Numbered from the stretch's first letter, positions 52,677-62,603 are shown. The stretch: DNA of 64,000 nucleotides from Bacteroidota bacterium (GCA_018267615.1 JAFDYD010000002.1:1-64000), one strand, 5' to 3'. Program-made: numbers and translations. Notes: generated by a model not told the origin, from the letters alone.

Positions 52677-52770
52677 GGCACAAGATACAAGGTACAAGGT
52701 ACAAGTCTTGAACCTTGTACCTTGTATCTTGTACCTTGTATCTTGTATCTTGTAACCTGTATCTTGAACC
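52677..52770. repeat. Family E inverted repeat (ACAAGGTACAAG words)
   Basis: Left arm 52677-52705, eight-base loop, then CTTGTACC and CTTGTATC words from 52714 to about 52770. The right part is longer, with extra words. It ends about 25 bases before the GH32 start. Confidence 0.9.
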
Positions 52771-52796
52771 TTCCAACTAATAATAAAAATCCAACA

Positions 52797-54320
52797 ATGA
52801 AATATCTCATCATATTCTGTATGCTAATAAATGTGATGGCTTCGCAGGCGCAGGACAACCCATTATCAGAAAAATATCGTCCGCAATTTCATTTTACGCC
52901 TGCTATCAATTGGACAAACGATCCAAACGGACTTGTTTATTATAATGGCAAGTACCATTTATTTTACCAGTATAATCCGCTTGGCAATATATGGGGACAT
53001 ATGAGTTGGGGACACGCAACAAGTATTGATCTTATACATTGGAAGCACTTACCCGTAGCAATACCCGAAGAAAAAGGAACGATGATTTTTTCAGGAGCAG
53101 CAGTAATGGACGAGCATAACACATCGGGCTTCGCTCAAAAAAAAGGAACTGTTCCGATGGTGGCTATATATACAGGCAATTTCGTTGCAGACACAAGCAA
53201 TCGCGACAATTATTTGCAAAGTCAAAATGTTGCGTACAGTCTCGATGATGGCACAAGCTGGATCAAATACAAAAAAAATCCAGTACTTGATCTACATAAA
53301 AAAGATTTTCGCGATCCATCCGTCTTCTGGTATGCTCCGCAAAAAAAATGGATAATGGCAGTCGTGCTTCCGCACGAACACATTGTACAGTTTTATGGTT
53401 CTTCAAATCTGACAAGCTGGAATCACCTGAGCGATTTTGGTCCCGCAGGTGATACGAATGATATCTGGGAATGTCCGAACCTTGTACAAGTTCCTGTAGC
53501 AGGATCAACCAGCAAAAAAAAATGGGTGCTATTTAATTCGCAGCAAGACAGAATGCAATATTTTGTAGGCGAATTCGACGGAACGAAATTCATCAATGAA
53601 AATCCTGCTTCTGAAATTTACAGACCTGATTATGGTCCGGATTATTATGCAGGCATCACTTACAATAATCTTCCTTCTAATCAACCGCCGGTGTTGTTGG
53701 CCTGGGTGAATAATTGGACTTATGCTAATGACATTCCCACGCGTCCATGGAAAGGTATGATGAGTTTACCAAGACAACTTTCGCTAAAGAAAATAAATAA
53801 TGCGTGGACACTTATTCAAAAACCAGTTCCGGCTATTTACAAACTTCGCGGCGAATTATGGGAAGACACAAAAGTCAAAGTAGACAAGGAAAATAAATTG
53901 CCTGTTTATAGCCAGCAATGTGAAATAGAAATTAACTGGCAACCTGTTGCAAATACAATTTCCGGAATTTATATCGCGGCGGGAAAAAATAATAAGCTGG
54001 TAATCGGTTATGATGCCAAAGAACAGAAATTATTTATGGACAGAACCAACGCGGGCGATATATCTTTCAATAAAAAATTTGGAGAATTGTCGAAGTATGA
54101 AACAAAAATTTCTTTAAAGGAAAACGAATTGCGACTGCATATTTTTTTCGATCAAAGTGTTGTGGAAGTATTTGCAAATGGTGGAGAGCGGGTCATGACG
54201 ATGCAGCTTTTTCCGGAAGAAGCCTACCAGGAAATCACATTATACTCTGAACAGGGAAGTAATACTTTCCAGGATGTAAAAGTCTGGAAAATGGGATCTA
54301 TCTGGAAAGGAGAAAAATAA
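52797..54320 (+). CDS. GH32 fructan beta-fructosidase / levanase-like enzyme
   Basis: A 507-residue exported GH32 enzyme hydrolysing beta-fructose links (inulin, levan or sucrose). Signal peptide MKYLIIFCMLINVMASQAQ; the nucleophile Asp42 is in the WTNDPNG motif, the transition-state stabiliser Asp in FRDPSVFW and the acid/base Glu in WECPNL. The C-terminal beta-sandwich (VEVFANGGERVMTMQLFPEE) is typical. The start 52797 is chosen because the longer frame crosses the family E repeat. Its neighbour ROK kinase could phosphorylate released fructose. The stop is only one base from that of the next, convergent gene. Confidence 0.93.
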   Translation: MKYLIIFCMLINVMASQAQDNPLSEKYRPQFHFTPAINWTNDPNGLVYYNGKYHLFYQYNPLGNIWGHMSWGHATSIDLIHWKHLPVAIPEEKGTMIFSGAAVMDEHNTSGFAQKKGTVPMVAIYTGNFVADTSNRDNYLQSQNVAYSLDDGTSWIKYKKNPVLDLHKKDFRDPSVFWYAPQKKWIMAVVLPHEHIVQFYGSSNLTSWNHLSDFGPAGDTNDIWECPNLVQVPVAGSTSKKKWVLFNSQQDRMQYFVGEFDGTKFINENPASEIYRPDYGPDYYAGITYNNLPSNQPPVLLAWVNNWTYANDIPTRPWKGMMSLPRQLSLKKINNAWTLIQKPVPAIYKLRGELWEDTKVKVDKENKLPVYSQQCEIEINWQPVANTISGIYIAAGKNNKLVIGYDAKEQKLFMDRTNAGDISFNKKFGELSKYETKISLKENELRLHIFFDQSVVEVFANGGERVMTMQLFPEEAYQEITLYSEQGSNTFQDVKVWKMGSIWKGEK

Positions 54321-54321
54321 A

Positions 54322-55872
54322 TTAAAAGCGGACTATCGCAAATCCTTTTCTTTTAAAATTATCGTAAGGGATGGCGACTTCCTCATCCGCAATTTGCCTG
54401 GATTGTTGAAAGTTGAGCGTATTATATAGTTTGGAGTAGATCAATCCTTCTCCTGTCATTTGATATCCCTGGTAATCGAGAATAGTAGTATTTCCAAATT
54501 GCAATTCATTATTATTCCGGAAAGCGCTATTGTAGAGAAGAAAAATTCTCTCTTTGGCAGGAACTACCACATAAGAAAGATAAGGAGAATTAAATTCCGT
54601 TACCTGCTCTTTATTGATGATGCCGCTCCAACAAGTATCATTGTTCCTCGCCGGAAAATAGAACATACATAAATCACCCCTGCTATATAAGGCACGCGGT
54701 CCGCCAAGCAAATTATATCTCGTGTATCCATCACTGTTAATCAGTGGCGGCGACACAGTATTTGAAATAGAATTGTCGGCAAATACTGCTTCCAGTCCAC
54801 CGGGATTAATATATTGGTTATTATCAAAAATATCCGGGTACGGCCTTCCATATTCCTTCAACAACATAAATCCTTTTCCCGGAACCGTAATAAAGCTCTC
54901 GTGTATCATGTTTTCATTGAGCAAGCGGTAAGCCATCAGCGTATTGAAACGATAAGCGGAATCAAAACTGATTTCATGATTACTTAGCGAATAATGTATC
55001 ACCTGAACATTTTTCAACGTTGGATACCGGAAGATGGATAATATTCCTGCCTGCACTTCATGTGTTTTCTCATCAACAGACAGCGCCACATCTTCCCATG
55101 TTGATGTTTTTGGTAATTTAATTTCCTTATACACGATCGACGTATCCTTTCCATTAAAATGAAACAGCAAAAAATTATTGTTTGTCCGCGATGGAGAAGC
55201 CATCAGCCATTCTCCGTCGTTTGTAAGTTTTAGTGGATTGCTATTAAAATGTTCGATGGGATAACTCGTAAAATCATCTTGTATTAAAGGTTGCGTCAGG
55301 AAGCGATGCGTATAAATGGTATAAGAAAGTTTTGTCCAGTTCCTGTCAAATAAAATCGCATGCATTCTTGACTTGGTAGAAGTCGATTCAAAACAAACCA
55401 GGAGCATTTTATTTTTGTCCTCGGACCGCGTAAATAAAAAACTATTTCCATCCTCATTAAAGGGAAGCTCCATGATGGTTTTATGATCTGCGATCACTTC
55501 CCCTTCTGGCGAATACCTCGTTACTTGTAAACTGGTTTTTTTTCTATCAGAAACTAAAATGAAATGATCGATGTAATTTTTATTTGTAAGAAAATATTCT
55601 TTGAGAATAGTGTCGGTGGTAACAGAAGGTTCTACGATGTTCACGACATTCATACGCGTGTCGTAGATTTCAAAAACTTCCATTTCAACTGGGGCATGTT
55701 TCTTACCAACTTTTTGTAAGACTTTTTTTTCGATCCAATAGAAATTTCCCGTTTTCCCAATAACGTTAAATTCATCATCGATAAAAGGAGAATACAAAAC
55801 TTTTTGTGCTCTGGTATTTCCGTGAAATGCGAAAAAGAGAATTGCAATATATATCGGTATCCTGCGGCGCAT
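54322..55872 (-). CDS. Secreted protein of unknown function
   Basis: A 516-residue exported protein; signal peptide MRRRIPIYIAILFFAFHGNTRAQ. I do not recognise the family. Repeated beta-strand-turn units such as GNFYWIEKKVLQK, NYIDHFILVSDRKKTSL, GNSFLFTRSEDKNKMLLV, GEWLMASPSRTNNNFLL and GVSM-like VPGKGFMLLKEYGRP suggest a beta-propeller, perhaps a cell-surface or periplasmic one. There is no lipobox and no carbohydrate-active motif. It lies alone, its stop one base from GH32, with no hairpin in between, an exception among the convergent pairs here. Confidence 0.75.
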   Translation of the reverse strand: MRRRIPIYIAILFFAFHGNTRAQKVLYSPFIDDEFNVIGKTGNFYWIEKKVLQKVGKKHAPVEMEVFEIYDTRMNVVNIVEPSVTTDTILKEYFLTNKNYIDHFILVSDRKKTSLQVTRYSPEGEVIADHKTIMELPFNEDGNSFLFTRSEDKNKMLLVCFESTSTKSRMHAILFDRNWTKLSYTIYTHRFLTQPLIQDDFTSYPIEHFNSNPLKLTNDGEWLMASPSRTNNNFLLFHFNGKDTSIVYKEIKLPKTSTWEDVALSVDEKTHEVQAGILSIFRYPTLKNVQVIHYSLSNHEISFDSAYRFNTLMAYRLLNENMIHESFITVPGKGFMLLKEYGRPYPDIFDNNQYINPGGLEAVFADNSISNTVSPPLINSDGYTRYNLLGGPRALYSRGDLCMFYFPARNNDTCWSGIINKEQVTEFNSPYLSYVVVPAKERIFLLYNSAFRNNNELQFGNTTILDYQGYQMTGEGLIYSKLYNTLNFQQSRQIADEEVAIPYDNFKRKGFAIVRF

Positions 55873-56200
55873 ATTTATAAACAGTCAATTTAAGTTACGA
55901 ATAAAAATGCGGAATGATTGCGGATTTTTGATGATAACAGATGTCACGGATCGATATTTTGCAATATCATTTTTCTGTTTAAGAAAACTGGTTGTTTCCC
56001 AATAAAAATATCCACGAAGTCTATTAAAATCTTTTAATCGGCAATTACAAATTCAAGGGGAAGGATATAAGCGGTTAGTAAATTATTTACGTGTTATATG
56101 AGAAAAAGGATTCTAGGAGCAACAAAAAGAATCCTCGAAATCTCATGAAATCCGCCAATCCGCGATAACTTCGCGCAATAAATTGATAAATAGTCGGCTT

Positions 56201-57274
56201 ATGAAGTTTAGAAATTTTAAGATGGTCAGTTATGTGGTTTATGGCAGGGGAAGTTTCAATCAATTGGATGAGATATTGTTGCCGCATCGCAAGCAGGATG
56301 CTCCGATGATTTTTTTGGTTGATCATTTCTTTGAAGGAAAACCTTTAACTGCGCGAATTCCATTAAAGGGCAAGGATAAAGTGATATTTGCCGATGTCAG
56401 CTATGAACCGAAAACTTCTTATGTAGATAAAATAGCACAACAATTAAATGATGAATTTGGAACCGTGAGCGGAATCATTGGTATTGGAGGCGGATCAGCG
56501 ATGGATCTCGCCAAAGCTGTTTCGTTGATGATGAACAATCCCGGATCTTCATCAGATTACCAGGGATGGGACCTTGTAAAAAAACCAGGCGTTTATAAAG
56601 CCGGCATACCTACACTCAGTGGTACGGGTGCTGAGGTGTCCAGGACGACCGTATTGACTGGTCCCACAAAAAAATTGGGTATGAATTCTGATTTTACTCC
56701 ATTCGATCAAATCATTCTTGATCCGGAGTTAACAGCAAATGCTCCCGTGAACCAGCGTTTTTATACCGGCATGGATTGTTATATCCATTGTATAGAAAGT
56801 TTGCAGGGAACTTTCCTAAATGAATTCAGCAAATCATATGGAGAAAAAGCATTGCAGCTTTGTCAGAAAGTATTTGTTGAAAAAAATAAATGGGATGATG
56901 AAAGTGATGATCAACTGATGATGGCTTCCTATGCGGGTGGTATGAGCATTGCATATTCGCAAGTGGGCGTTGCACACGCAGTGAGTTATGGATTGAGTTA
57001 TTTGCTGGGAACAAAACATGGCGTTGGGAATTGTATCGTATTCGACAAACTGGAAGAATATTATCCCGCCGGTGTTCGGGAGTTTAAAAAAATGGTTGAG
57101 AAAAATAAAATTGACATACCACAGCATATTACAAAAGGTTTATCTGATGAAGAGTTCGATACGATGATCAATGTGTCTTTAGGGATGAAACCTCTTTGGG
57201 AAAATGCATTGGGAGCCGGTTGGGAAAAAATAATGACGAGAGAAAAATTAAGAGCATTGTACGAATTACTATAG
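56201..57274 (+). CDS. Iron-containing alcohol dehydrogenase, KdnB-like
   Basis: A 357-residue group III (Fe-dependent) dehydrogenase. The NAD loop GIIGIGGGSAMDLAKAVS is complete, and metal ligands are Asp and His in FYTGMDCYIHCIES and two His in QVGVAHAVSYGLSYLLGTKHGVG. The opening KFRNFKMVSYVVYGRGSFNQLDEIL resembles KdnB, the 3-deoxy-manno-octulosonate 8-oxidase of 8-amino-Kdo synthesis. The aminotransferase partner KdnA is not seen in the window. I prefer ATG 56201; an earlier one is 6 codons upstream. The 55873-56200 space holds no gene, only a small AGGATTCT/AGAATCCT hairpin (about 56107-56135). Confidence 0.75.
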   Translation: MKFRNFKMVSYVVYGRGSFNQLDEILLPHRKQDAPMIFLVDHFFEGKPLTARIPLKGKDKVIFADVSYEPKTSYVDKIAQQLNDEFGTVSGIIGIGGGSAMDLAKAVSLMMNNPGSSSDYQGWDLVKKPGVYKAGIPTLSGTGAEVSRTTVLTGPTKKLGMNSDFTPFDQIILDPELTANAPVNQRFYTGMDCYIHCIESLQGTFLNEFSKSYGEKALQLCQKVFVEKNKWDDESDDQLMMASYAGGMSIAYSQVGVAHAVSYGLSYLLGTKHGVGNCIVFDKLEEYYPAGVREFKKMVEKNKIDIPQHITKGLSDEEFDTMINVSLGMKPLWENALGAGWEKIMTREKLRALYELL

Positions 57275-57317
57275 CTATAGTTTATTAGTTAAATTATTTA
57301 CCTGCTAAAACCATCTT

Positions 57318-57842
57318 ATGAAAAAAAGTTTTTGCATTTCATTTTCGTTTGTCCTGCTTTCAATATTTTTTTCTACCCAGCAAACTCACGCACAGAAATT
57401 GTTTTTTTTATTTGCACACGGTCAATATGCATTGCCGGCCGACAGTTATTTCAAGCATAATTATAACTATGGACTGGGTGTTGAAGGTGGAGCAGGTATT
57501 GGAACCAGCAGAACTTTTCTTGTGGCAACGGTGGGCTACACTTCTTTTAAAAGTGTTTCCGGAAATAGTTTTGGAAATACTTCTTATGTACCGATAAAAG
57601 GAGGTATTCGTCACTACTTGCTGGTGGGTAAAATATTATTTATTCAAGTGGATGGAGGCGTTGGAATGATAAAAAATAATTTCGTGAATAGTTCGCGGTT
57701 TAGCGGAGACGCCGGACTTGGCGTTAAACTCGGGCCCTTTGAAGTAATAGCCGATTACGACGGCTTCACCCGCGGAAGTGCTGAAAATTCCGGCTACTCG
57801 TCATGGATCGGAATAAAGGCGGGGTTTAGATTTGGGATGTGA
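57318..57842 (+). CDS. Small outer-membrane beta-barrel-like protein
   Basis: A 174-residue exported protein, signal peptide MKKSFCISFSFVLLSIFFSTQQTHAQ. The mature part alternates Gly/aromatic strands (YGLGVEGGAGIGTSRTFLVATVGY, then LGVKLGPFEVIADYDG and WIGIKAGFRFGM) ending with a terminal Phe-x-aromatic style strand, like eight-stranded porin-type OmpA barrels. Function unknown. It follows the KdnB-like gene by 43 bp and may be co-transcribed. A 413-bp gap follows. Confidence 0.75.
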   Translation: MKKSFCISFSFVLLSIFFSTQQTHAQKLFFLFAHGQYALPADSYFKHNYNYGLGVEGGAGIGTSRTFLVATVGYTSFKSVSGNSFGNTSYVPIKGGIRHYLLVGKILFIQVDGGVGMIKNNFVNSSRFSGDAGLGVKLGPFEVIADYDGFTRGSAENSGYSSWIGIKAGFRFGM

Positions 57843-58264
57843 GGTTTAAAAGATATGGTGTGTAGTTTTAAGTGTTGATTTCATTCCTCTTTTTGAGCAT
57901 CATTTTCTATACAACAATGCACAGTGCGCAGTTTGATTCTTTTTAAAAAGTTGAAAGGTATACGGAATGACATACCCTATTTCGATTCACGGCTTTAATT
58001 TTTCACTCTCGGCAGCATTATTAATTAATAGCCTGCAATACCTTATATCCTTCCCTTCCAGCTTTTAAAAATTAGCCTGCACTACTATATAACGGTGTCC
58101 TATATGTTTTTTTTAATGAAATGCTTTTTTTCCGGTTTTGCTCATTTAAAAAAAAATAGTTTCGGCATTAATTTTGTATATTTATTCCCTCATAAAACGT
58201 TCTCCTGCCTTTTAATTTCCCTATTGCTTGTCGAATCGACAAATAATCAAATTTATTGAACATT
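57843..58264. other. Gene-free interval
   Basis: No gene, tRNA or long repeat is seen. A -7-like box TATATTTA at 58177-58184 could start the GT14 transcript with a leader near 75 bases. Long A/T runs dominate. Confidence 0.5.
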
Positions 58265-59116
58265 ATGCGTATAGCCTGTTTGATGATGGCACATAAGGAC
58301 CCAATGCAAATCGAACGTTTGCTGAAAAAATTTGACCATGAGGCTTTTGATTTTTATATCCATCTTGACAAAAAAACGGATATAAAAGATTTTATTTATC
58401 TCGAGCAGATTGGCAGGGTTTATTTTATCAAAAAAAGAATAAAGGTCAGGTGGGCGTCTTATAGTTTTTTGAACGCAGTGCTGACTTCTTTCCGCGAAGT
58501 ACTAGAGAGCGGACGCAAATATGATTTTATCAGCGTTATGAGTGGGCAGGATTATCCGATCAAACCCATTAGTACCATCTATTCATTTCTCGAAGACAAT
58601 AAGGAAAAAAACTTTATTTGCTATGAAGAAGGTGAGGAATGGTGGGAGCACGCCGTTACCCGGATTAATAAATACCATTTTACAAATTTTGATTTTAAAG
58701 GAAGATACAGGCTTCAATTCCTGGTAAATGCTATTCTGCCAGAAAGAAAGTTTCCATTGCCTTATACACTTTACGGCGGACCAAGAGCCATGTGCATGAC
58801 GCTGCGTGTTGATTGCGCAAAATATGTGGTGGACTTTGTTGCGGGAAATAAAAAACTGCAACGATTTGCTCATTTTACGTGGGGACCAGATGAATTTTTG
58901 ATTCCGACGGTTATCATGAACTCTCCTTACAAAGACACTGTAGTCAATAATAATTTCTATTATATCGATTGGTCACAGGGAGGAGCAAATCCGAAAACAC
59001 TTACAGTGGAAGATTTTGAAACTCTTATCAAGACCGATAAAATGCTAGCGCGCAAATTTGATATTTCAGAAGACGCAATTATCCTCGATATGCTCGATAA
59101 TTTACACTTCGCGTAA
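58265..59116 (+). CDS. GT14-type glycosyltransferase
   Basis: A 283-residue member of the core-2/I-branching family GT14, which in animals adds GlcNAc in beta-1,6 linkage. Motifs: CLMMAHKDPMQIERLLKKF at the N-terminus, HLDKKTD, SVMSGQDYPIKP and GGPRAMCMTLRVDCAKYV with FTWGPDEFLIPT near 210. Bacterial members are mostly uncharacterised and thought to modify surface polysaccharides. No signal peptide. Start ATG 58265 is used; the earlier TTG codon is less likely. It is convergent with the PpiC gene, 52 bp away, with no long palindrome. Confidence 0.88.
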   Translation: MRIACLMMAHKDPMQIERLLKKFDHEAFDFYIHLDKKTDIKDFIYLEQIGRVYFIKKRIKVRWASYSFLNAVLTSFREVLESGRKYDFISVMSGQDYPIKPISTIYSFLEDNKEKNFICYEEGEEWWEHAVTRINKYHFTNFDFKGRYRLQFLVNAILPERKFPLPYTLYGGPRAMCMTLRVDCAKYVVDFVAGNKKLQRFAHFTWGPDEFLIPTVIMNSPYKDTVVNNNFYYIDWSQGGANPKTLTVEDFETLIKTDKMLARKFDISEDAIILDMLDNLHFA

Positions 59117-59168
59117 AACCAATAATAAATTTATTGATAGATTGTCTTGATGAATGCATTCAGCTTGC

Positions 59169-61115
59169 TCAATGCGGTAAACTCTTCAACACAGCGTCAT
59201 TTACTTTGACCGGGTATTTCTTTTTCAATGTTGCTATCCAGTTGTCTTCCATAAAAACCTGGTAATCGTTGATAACAAGTCCGCGCGCATCATTATAGCT
59301 GCGTTGAGTACGATCATTATACAATGTGATGATATAAGCCATCGTAACGCTATTGTCAGTATTTTTTACAACAGAGCTAAATTGGCCCGCTTTCAAATTT
59401 CCTGATTCAGCGGGAGGCAATTGCGTTCGTTCAAATCTTCCTGAATCGGCCTGCGCCATTCCGCGCGAACTATCAATCATTTTTTTCCATGCACCTAACT
59501 GGCTGGGCAATTTGGATTGAATATCAGTTGCCGCTTTTTCATTGGCGCATGTAAAAATAATAGCATCAGCACTTGGCTCCCAGAAATATTTATTTTTATG
59601 AGCCTCAAAATAATTTCTCAATCCGGCACTGTCTGCAGACGCCTTATCCCAAATGGTATGTTGCATGATCTCAAACAAAAGATTTCCATCTTTGAATTCA
59701 TTTAACTGGTATGCGAATTCTTTATTATAATCTTCGAGATGGTTTCGGTAATAGTCGAAAGCCGCTGTTTGCTGATATTGAGCAAGTATTTCTTTATTGC
59801 TTTTTCCCAATATCAATCCCGGCTGATTTCTTATTCCAGTCCTATATTCGATCCAGTCTTTTACAGTAATTTCTTTTTTTGAAAATGAAAAAAGAATCGT
59901 CTTGCTATTGATATCGGTAAAAGCTGGCGATTTTTTATTTTGCAAACTGCTGTCAGTATAAGCAAACAAATGATCCTCATTAACCGGGAAAGATTTAAAA
60001 TTGCACTCCTTTAATATTGTTCCCAACATTTCCTTATGCGCAACTTCAATCCGCTGATCATTCATCATACGCTGTTTTATATTGTCTATTGTTTTTTTGT
60101 CTTTTGTCACTGCAACCGGATTGCGATGCGTGCGCTTGATAATATGATACCCAAAACTTGTGAGCACAGGCTGGCTGATATCACCATCTTTCTTCAAGGC
60201 AAATGCTGCTTTTTCAAAATTTGATTCATATTTTCCAACACCGAATTCACTCATCTCTCCGCCTAATTGATAAGAAAGATTATCGCCGCTGAATTTCCTC
60301 GCGAGCTCAGCGAAATTGCTTCCTTTCTGCAACGCATCGTAAATTGAATCCGCTCGTTTTTTCGCTTCGGATTTTAAATTTTCATCCGCATTTGCAGGAA
60401 CCATTAATAATATCTGCGCAGTATTTATTTTCCCGATTGCTTTTCTTTCTTCAATATTTTTAAAAATATGATACCCACTTTTACCACGATAGACTTTAGA
60501 AAATTTTCCGGGCGCCGTTTTATACGCCAGGTTTTCCAGGTCGTAAGGAAGCGTAAAAACAGTGATGAAACCAATATCGCCGTGATTTTCTTTCGCGAAA
60601 GGATCTTGTGAATACTCTACAGCCACATCTCCAAAATTCTTTCCAGATTTCAAAGCATTATACGCATCCATCGCCATTTTATATGCTACCAGCGTATCCC
60701 CGATCAATGGATTTTTAGGAAGAGCTATAAAAATATGAGCGAGATGAATATCTTTTTGGCTACGCACAAAGGCTTCCTCAACCAACCTGTTCACACTTGT
60801 TTCATTATTCATATACTGATCCACGATCTGGTTGCGGAAGTTTTGCATTTCTGCAAGTTGATTCGGCATCGTATCTATTTTAAGATCGTAAGCCGCTTTC
60901 ACTTTTAATTTATAGCGTGTATATAATTCAAGATATTCGTTATAGGATTTTTGTGTCGCCTTGGTGTTTGTATTGTTTTTCTGAAATGCCTTAAGGAATT
61001 CCTGTTTACTAACGGAGCGGTCGCCGTAAGTAAAAAGTGTTTGTGCAGGAAGTTGAATATAAACGAAGCAAATAAAAAAAGTAAAAATGATGGGCTGCAA
61101 AACGAGATGCTTCAT
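59169..61115 (-). CDS. Periplasmic PpiC-type peptidyl-prolyl isomerase
   Basis: A 648-residue SurA/PrsA-like chaperone with two parvulin domains. Start ATG 61115 (MKHLVLQPIIFTFFICFVYIQLPAQ, an uncleaved or cleaved signal). The first rotamase is near residues 125-230 (IHLAHIFIALPKN, GDIGFITVFTLPYDLENLA), the second near 232-340 (NTAQILLMVPAN, GGEMSEFGVGKYESNFEKAAF). The N-terminal helical domain carries the SurA-like KQEFLKAFQKNN. It probably helps outer-membrane protein folding. It starts one base after the thioredoxin-like gene's stop, a firm operon. Confidence 0.88.
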   Translation of the reverse strand: MKHLVLQPIIFTFFICFVYIQLPAQTLFTYGDRSVSKQEFLKAFQKNNTNTKATQKSYNEYLELYTRYKLKVKAAYDLKIDTMPNQLAEMQNFRNQIVDQYMNNETSVNRLVEEAFVRSQKDIHLAHIFIALPKNPLIGDTLVAYKMAMDAYNALKSGKNFGDVAVEYSQDPFAKENHGDIGFITVFTLPYDLENLAYKTAPGKFSKVYRGKSGYHIFKNIEERKAIGKINTAQILLMVPANADENLKSEAKKRADSIYDALQKGSNFAELARKFSGDNLSYQLGGEMSEFGVGKYESNFEKAAFALKKDGDISQPVLTSFGYHIIKRTHRNPVAVTKDKKTIDNIKQRMMNDQRIEVAHKEMLGTILKECNFKSFPVNEDHLFAYTDSSLQNKKSPAFTDINSKTILFSFSKKEITVKDWIEYRTGIRNQPGLILGKSNKEILAQYQQTAAFDYYRNHLEDYNKEFAYQLNEFKDGNLLFEIMQHTIWDKASADSAGLRNYFEAHKNKYFWEPSADAIIFTCANEKAATDIQSKLPSQLGAWKKMIDSSRGMAQADSGRFERTQLPPAESGNLKAGQFSSVVKNTDNSVTMAYIITLYNDRTQRSYNDARGLVINDYQVFMEDNWIATLKKKYPVKVNDAVLKSLPH

Positions 61116-61116
61116 A

Positions 61117-62553
61117 TCAGTTGGATTTGGCATTCTTTAATTTAAGATTGATGACTTCATCCAATTGCAGGTAAGTCAGTTTCTTTGCGATGATGCGTTT
61201 ATTCTTATCCAGTAAATACAAAATAGGCGTTTGATAAACATCGTATAACTGTCTGTAATCCGGCCTGCCGGCTTTTGCATCAGCGTCGTGTTGGGCCTGC
61301 GTCTGGTAAACGTGTATCCAATCCTTCAAATTGTGGTCATGGATGAATTTCAGCCAGAGGTCTCTGCCCCCGTCAACCATCACACCATATAATTTCACAC
61401 CTTCTTTTTTCCATTTTGCCTGGTAAATTGAATCCACTTTCGGAACGGTCTCTTTACAATGGCTGCAGGTAGGATCCCAAAAACAAATCACAAAAAAATC
61501 CGCCTCCTCTCCATAAAGTGGCTTTGGCTTATCTAATGAGTCAACCATTTCGAGATTGGGAGCTATTTGTCCAACGAGGTTTGCCATCAGGCTATAAGCC
61601 CTATCGTTTATAAATTTTCTGTATTTCTCGGTAAAGAAATCTGCTTCGCCGGTATTGATATATTTCTCAAAAATGTGAACAAAAACGGCATCTTGTCCCA
61701 TGTATTCGGGATTCACATATTTCTGTACAAAATGAATCAGCAGGTATTTGAACATTTCTTTATTACTTCTCGAAAACAACAACATCATATCCACTTCGCG
61801 ATTGATGGAATCAGACTCGGGCGATACTAAGTCTTTGTAATATTTATCGAGCTTCGGCTCGAACAGTGGCGTTCTAATCAAACGGTCATCAGTAAGCGAA
61901 ACTCCATCCCAGAAATGCGATTTATAATATTGGTAGGCAAATGCGGTGTCATATTTCCCGCCGGGATGTTTATCGGCAGGAGGAACTACTGGTTCTTTTA
62001 ATGCACGCAGCAAGGTAGCCAACAAGGAAGAAGGAGATTTTTTTTCTACATCATCCCTGTACTGTTGTATCTCAGAATTTATTTGTTTGATCTTTTCCTG
62101 AAGTGCTACCGAATCTTTTTTGTTTTTGGCATTTTTTAAATCCGACTGTGCAGCAGTAATTGCCTTTCCATTCTTATCCATAAAGCTGGTGTAAGATTGA
62201 AACATTGTATTATCAGGTGAACCGGTGAACACTACATGAGGAAGTGTTGCGGAATCGGCAACCATGGAAAAATTTTGCTGTTTGTCCAATAGTAACTCAA
62301 ATAAAATTTCTTTTTTGGGAGATACGATAAAATAAATTCCGCCTTGTAATGGCTCTTTGCCCTTGAATGTGCAGGTGCTTGCAGCATCCAGCATTGCTGA
62401 GTCGGCCACTGCTTTTAATTTTCCGTAATAATATCCCAAATACACTTTTGCATTTGTGTAAGGTTTGAGGGTAAGTTTTAAATTATATCCGTTTTGAGGA
62501 TAGGCAAAAAGGGTTGATAGCAGCGAGGCGCAGAAGATTATTTTTCTTTTCAT
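61117..62553 (-). CDS. TlpA-like thioredoxin protein with DUF4369 N-terminus
   Basis: A 478-residue exported protein (signal to about residue 19). Residues about 22-120 form a DUF4369-like beta domain (YNLKLTLKPYTNAKVYLGYYYG), a helical middle (120-330) looks like DUF5106, and the end is a thioredoxin fold with the active site DPTCSHCKETVPKVDSIY near residue 360 and the cis-Pro in VYQTPILYLLD. It probably reduces or isomerises disulfides in the periplasm. It is translated just before the PpiC isomerase, which suggests a shared role in folding of exported proteins. Confidence 0.85.
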   Translation of the reverse strand: MKRKIIFCASLLSTLFAYPQNGYNLKLTLKPYTNAKVYLGYYYGKLKAVADSAMLDAASTCTFKGKEPLQGGIYFIVSPKKEILFELLLDKQQNFSMVADSATLPHVVFTGSPDNTMFQSYTSFMDKNGKAITAAQSDLKNAKNKKDSVALQEKIKQINSEIQQYRDDVEKKSPSSLLATLLRALKEPVVPPADKHPGGKYDTAFAYQYYKSHFWDGVSLTDDRLIRTPLFEPKLDKYYKDLVSPESDSINREVDMMLLFSRSNKEMFKYLLIHFVQKYVNPEYMGQDAVFVHIFEKYINTGEADFFTEKYRKFINDRAYSLMANLVGQIAPNLEMVDSLDKPKPLYGEEADFFVICFWDPTCSHCKETVPKVDSIYQAKWKKEGVKLYGVMVDGGRDLWLKFIHDHNLKDWIHVYQTQAQHDADAKAGRPDYRQLYDVYQTPILYLLDKNKRIIAKKLTYLQLDEVINLKLKNAKSN

Positions 62554-62603
62554 AATACGGTGAAATCTGGATGGGCGCTAAATTACGAAAGAACCGGGAG
62601 AAG

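Noticed and set aside
52722-52796. N-terminal extension of the GH32 ORF
   Set aside because: It translates a family E repeat; a good signal peptide begins at 52797.
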